A stretch of 64,000 nucleotides of DNA from Myoxocephalus aenaeus. Lineage: Eukaryota > Chordata > Actinopteri > Perciformes > Cottidae. The notes below the pieces were generated by a model, which searched no databases, was not told the DNA's origin, and was given only the letters and a program-made list of their open reading frames with translations. The translations under genes and the position numbers were made by a program. The DNA lies in assembly GCA_038501785.1 (NCBI GenBank), contig JBAMJR010000194.1, forward strand, positions 903,501 to 967,500, in the 5' to 3' direction. Below, piece after piece: positions 61,190 to 64,000 of the stretch (its first letter is position 1; the number at the start of each line of letters is the position of its first letter).

Positions 61190-61575
61190 ACTGTAAGACA
61201 TTTCAAGCCAACTTGCAAACGAAAGTTCACCTGCTGCCTTGAGAAATCTAGTTGATTCAACTTGAAATTTCCTTTGATTCAACTGATAAATGAAAGTTCA
61301 TAAGGTTGATGTAACTACAACATGCTAGTTGTCTCAACATTATGATCCAAGTTGTCAGAGTTGAGTGAACTGTTTGTTCCTTGTTGTTTGAACTTGATCC
61401 ACCAAGTTAAAACAAAGAGTGTTTTTACATTATCAGCTAGTCAAACAAACGCACATTTGTGCTTTTATGTAACTCAGTTACAAGTTAAAATAACTTTACC
61501 ATGTGTATACAACTTGCCATTTCAAGTTAAGAGGACTTGCATTCCAAATTTGTTTCAACTTGCATTTAAACGTTA
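61190..61575. repeat. CAAGTT/AACTTG-rich repeat block
   Basis: Dense short words TTTCAAG, CAAGTTG and AACTTG in both orientations, a texture seen at the ends of several fish DNA transposons. It abuts the SAMD3-like remnant. No clear TIR pair or target duplication found. Confidence 0.4.
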
Positions 61576-61642
61576 TTTTTACTGACAATTTAAAGTGTGC
61601 TTGCTTTATAAAAAAGAAATGACCAATAATTCTTACTTCTGT

Positions 61643-62312
61643 TCAAAAGATATAACATTTATTGGAAGAAAATATACACAGACTGAAACATTCGCTACAA
61701 GTACATCTCAACACACCCAAATAGAAAAATATATATAGAAAAAACAACTCAAAGGTGTCGTTCATATTACGGGGGTACTCCAGGTCAAGGCAGTAGATTG
61801 TGCCCATCAACATGAAGCCTGTGGACACGTCTCTGAGCTCATGTTGGATGATCGTCTCTGCTGCCTCGGCCACATCGAAGACTTCCAAAGGAAGTGAATC
61901 ATGCAGAATGCCTTCGTGTCCCATCAACAGTCCAACCTGCATTCATCCAGGGTTTCTCCATGAACCTGAAGACATATAAAGACATTCATATCTTAACTGA
62001 CATCTCCAAAATAGTACTAATTCAATGTTTTGAGAGTCCTCATTAAAAAACCCTAAAACAAAAAAGGTGAAGGAGACTCCATTGAGAAGGTAGTTTGCAA
62101 TTATACAAAATCTCTATAAATTGTGTGTGGCTATGGGTAATAAGGCTAATGAACACAAAACATGTTACATTGTCGCATTACAACAGTGGAGTGGAGTAAA
62201 TGTGTAAATACAGTGTCTTACATCACACATCCCGATTATGTCGAGGAATCCTCTGAAAGATAGTAGCATGAAGACCAAGCAGGGCAGCTGTTCTTCGGTT
62301 CTGGTTTGTATC
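61643..62312 (-). pseudogene. Two-exon 3' remnant of a multicopy teleost gene (SAMD3-like family), frameshifted
   Basis: Minus strand: an exon from 62312 (acceptor tttgtag) reads NRRTAALLGLHATIFQRIPR, and a last exon from 61965 (acceptor cttcag) reads VHGETLDE. It then continues out of frame with VGLLMGHEGILHDSLPL and LMGTIYCLDLEYPRNM. AATAAA at 61663-61658 follows. One base is missing at the frame change, and the first exon ends next to an in-frame TGA. Similar C-termini occur in many uncharacterised teleost proteins labelled sterile-alpha-motif domain 3-like; this is from memory, so family and function are uncertain. Confidence 0.45.
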
Positions 62313-62485
62313 CTACAAAAACAGACAGTAGATGAATGCAGTAGATGAATAGATGAATAGTAGATGAATGCAATACCAAAGCTATGATGCTAACTTGAGT
62401 GCAGAAAGGCCTAAACACCGCCGATGATGTCCATGATGCTGTTTATAATGATTATTCTTCATGTCCATTAGAGGAGAATGCACAT

Positions 62486-62730
62486 GAGAGAGAGAGAGAG
62501 AGAGAGAGAGGAGGAGGAGGACACTTCGTCGCGGGGGGGGGGGGGGGGGGGGGGTAGCAGTAGTGTGTAGCATGCCGTGAACTTACATTTACGTTGAGAT
62601 CGGTCGACCAATGACAGTTCTCTCTACAGTCAGAGCTTGCGCAAGAAGGTGGAACGTGAGGGAGATACCATTTCCAAAACTTGTAAGGGGGTAATAACTA
62701 TTTTCCTGCACGTAGCAAAATCCCGGACGT
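62486..62730 (-). mobile_element. Inverted, end-truncated copy of the 41562-41978 hAT-like element
   Basis: From the (GA)n run through a 22-base poly-G (62533-62554) to the GGACGT at 62730, it matches the reverse complement of about 41634-41900. The right side is cut by the copia LTR and the left side is lost after the (GA)n. Confidence 0.85.
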
Positions 62731-62733
62731 ACC

Positions 62734-62935
62734 TGTTGAGCATATTCCTTATGAGTAGAGCAAAGCCATGTTGAGTGGCCTGTACATGGATGTCACGTGG
62801 GAAGATGTGTACCTGTGTACTGTTGTGCTGTTGTGCGCATGTGCAGAATAAACGGTCCGAGTGAGTTTCCCAGACCAACGAGACGATGGTAGTCTGTTCC
62901 TTTTTCTCCCGTGAATACTAGCTACTAGCTAACCA
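62734..62935 (+). repeat. Copia 5' LTR, 3' edge approximate
   Basis: Begins TGTTGAGCAT; AATAAA follows at about 62848. A CA at 62934-62935 just before TTTGGTGACTG is the most likely end, making the LTR about 200 bp; TGGTGACTG could then be the primer-binding site. The paired 3' LTR is outside the window, so this boundary is tentative. Confidence 0.55.
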
Positions 62936-62973
62936 CTTTGGTGACTGAAATAACGGAGATAGCTGCAGCAGGA

Positions 62974-64000
62974 ATGTCTAACGCTACAGGTTATGGGCCC
63001 AGTCAATCAGGCCAAAGGTGGTTCAGACTTTTATTCGACGGTGATGAGAAAAATTACGAACTCTGGGAAACAAGGTTCCTCGCGCACATGGAGTTACGTC
63101 GCCTCAGAGAAGTTATCTCGGAAGACCCGGAGATAGCTGAGGGTGACGAAGAAGCTCTCGCGGAAGACGAGGAAAAGAACGGTGAGGCATATGCAGAATT
63201 AGTGCAATGTCTAGACAACAAGAGCTTGTCATTGGTAATGAGGGACGCGAAACGTGACGGAAGAAAAGCACTGAATATTCTTCGCGAGCACTATGCAGGA
63301 AAGGACAAACCCCGCGTTGTGAGTTTGTATTGTGAACTTTCCTCGCTCCATAAGGCTAACGATGAAACTGTCACGGACTATATTATTAGAGCAGAGACTA
63401 TATTCACGTCATTGAGAAGAGCAGAGGAGCATATTAGTGATGGGCTTCAGATGGCTATGGTAGTAAAAGGACTACCTGATTCATACAAGCCATTCATCGT
63501 GTACATCACTCAGACAAGTGACACTGTAACGTTCGGCGAGTTTAAAACAAAACTGCGAAGTTACGAGAGTACTGAAAAATATGGGAAAAGTGACGTGAAT
63601 GTTGAAGAAGACAACGTGATGAAGACTAGCGGGGCAACGAGGTCACGAGGAAGAGGAAGAGGGAAGAAAATGGACATGGCCGATGTTGAGTGTTACACGT
63701 GCGGTAAAAAGGGACACATGGCCAGGGCGTGTCCTGATGGTTACCAGGTGAAAAGAGAGGAACGAAAATGGGACACACCACAGCGAGGAAGGGGACGCAG
63801 CCGAGGACAAGGCCGTGACCATGTGAAGAAAGCTGATGGAGAGACAGAGGCAGAGCATACATCTTTCTGTTTCAGGATGAATGACTGTCCTGCACAAAGA
63901 GGAAACAAGAAGGGTCTCATGGTCGACTGCGGCGCCACAACACACATGATCAACGACGCCACAAAGTTCAAAACGTTTGACAAGAGCTTCAGACCCGAGG
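62974..64000 (+). CDS. Copia gag-pol polyprotein, N-terminal 342 residues (gag, zinc knuckle, start of protease)
   Basis: Retrotransposon structural protein and the start of pol. The frame from ATG 62974 is open to the window end, so the gene is partial at its 3' side. The N-terminal part is a copia-type gag domain (WFRLLFDGDEKNYELWETRF region, then alpha-helical sequence). A basic RGRGRGKK stretch precedes a CCHC knuckle, C-x2-C-x4-H-x4-C (CYTCGKKGHMARAC), at residues 240-253. The aspartic protease motif starts at D318 as VDCGATTHM; most copia proteases have DSGA, so the serine is cysteine here. No stop or frameshift is seen, consistent with a young copy. Confidence 0.9.
   Translation, partial: MSNATGYGPSQSGQRWFRLLFDGDEKNYELWETRFLAHMELRRLREVISEDPEIAEGDEEALAEDEEKNGEAYAELVQCLDNKSLSLVMRDAKRDGRKALNILREHYAGKDKPRVVSLYCELSSLHKANDETVTDYIIRAETIFTSLRRAEEHISDGLQMAMVVKGLPDSYKPFIVYITQTSDTVTFGEFKTKLRSYESTEKYGKSDVNVEEDNVMKTSGATRSRGRGRGKKMDMADVECYTCGKKGHMARACPDGYQVKREERKWDTPQRGRGRSRGQGRDHVKKADGETEAEHTSFCFRMNDCPAQRGNKKGLMVDCGATTHMINDATKFKTFDKSFRPE

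Larger units (their letters stand above)
62734..64000 (+). mobile_element. Ty1/copia LTR retrotransposon, 5' part, cut off by the window end
   Basis: A short LTR starting TGTTGAG (62734) is followed by a leader and an unbroken gag-protease frame starting at 62974. Its left edge interrupts a copy of the 41562-41978 element: homology to that element stops at 62730. The copia assignment rests on the gag type, a single CCHC knuckle directly followed by the protease in one frame, and the very short LTR. Integrase, reverse transcriptase and the 3' LTR lie beyond the window. Confidence 0.9.

Noticed and set aside
62382..62573. Proline-rich 63-codon frame
   Set aside because: Reads through the poly-G/C and (GA)n parts of the truncated hAT-like element.

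Overview
This is vertebrate nuclear DNA, almost certainly from a teleost fish. The coding sequence is split by GT-AG introns. There are many long (CA/TG)n microsatellites, and the mobile elements are hAT, Harbinger-like and TA-flanked miniature elements, L2/Rex-type LINE tails, a solo LTR and a Ty1/copia element. No bacterial or phage gene is present. Nearly all long open frames are read-through of dinucleotide repeats or random frames in non-coding DNA.

Region 1 (1-47 kb) holds no recognisable protein-coding gene. It contains dispersed fish repeats, microsatellites, a 1.7-kb purine-rich 16-bp minisatellite (about 17.88-19.65 kb), a 327-bp solo LTR with a 5-bp target duplication (9940-10266), TA- and TTA-flanked miniature elements, a 417-bp hAT-like miniature element (41562-41978) and several near-perfect hairpins.

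Region 2 (48.6-52.3 kb) is the one host gene I can name: asb13, an ankyrin-repeat and SOCS-box protein, on the minus strand. All six coding exons can be placed with consensus splice sites. Exon 3 carries one extra base relative to the conserved frame, so as printed the message stops early in exon 4. Intron 1 holds a LINE 3' end and intron 2 a 410-bp hAT-like element.

Region 3 (53-64 kb) is a transposon nest. It contains a broken integrase fragment, a 2.5-kb TIR element carrying a nested 1.34-kb hAT element with a perfect 8-bp duplication, and a 37-bp perfect hairpin. Beyond these are a complete 3.82-kb hAT transposon (57023-60842) with matching TIRs, a perfect 8-bp duplication and an unbroken three-exon transposase (610 aa), a degraded two-exon gene remnant, and the 5' part of a Ty1/copia retrotransposon (LTR, gag, start of protease) that runs off the window end.

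The genes do not form a pathway. The picture is one ubiquitin-ligase adaptor gene between a repeat-rich, gene-poor flank and a cluster of mobile elements, one of which (the hAT) looks recent and possibly still autonomous.
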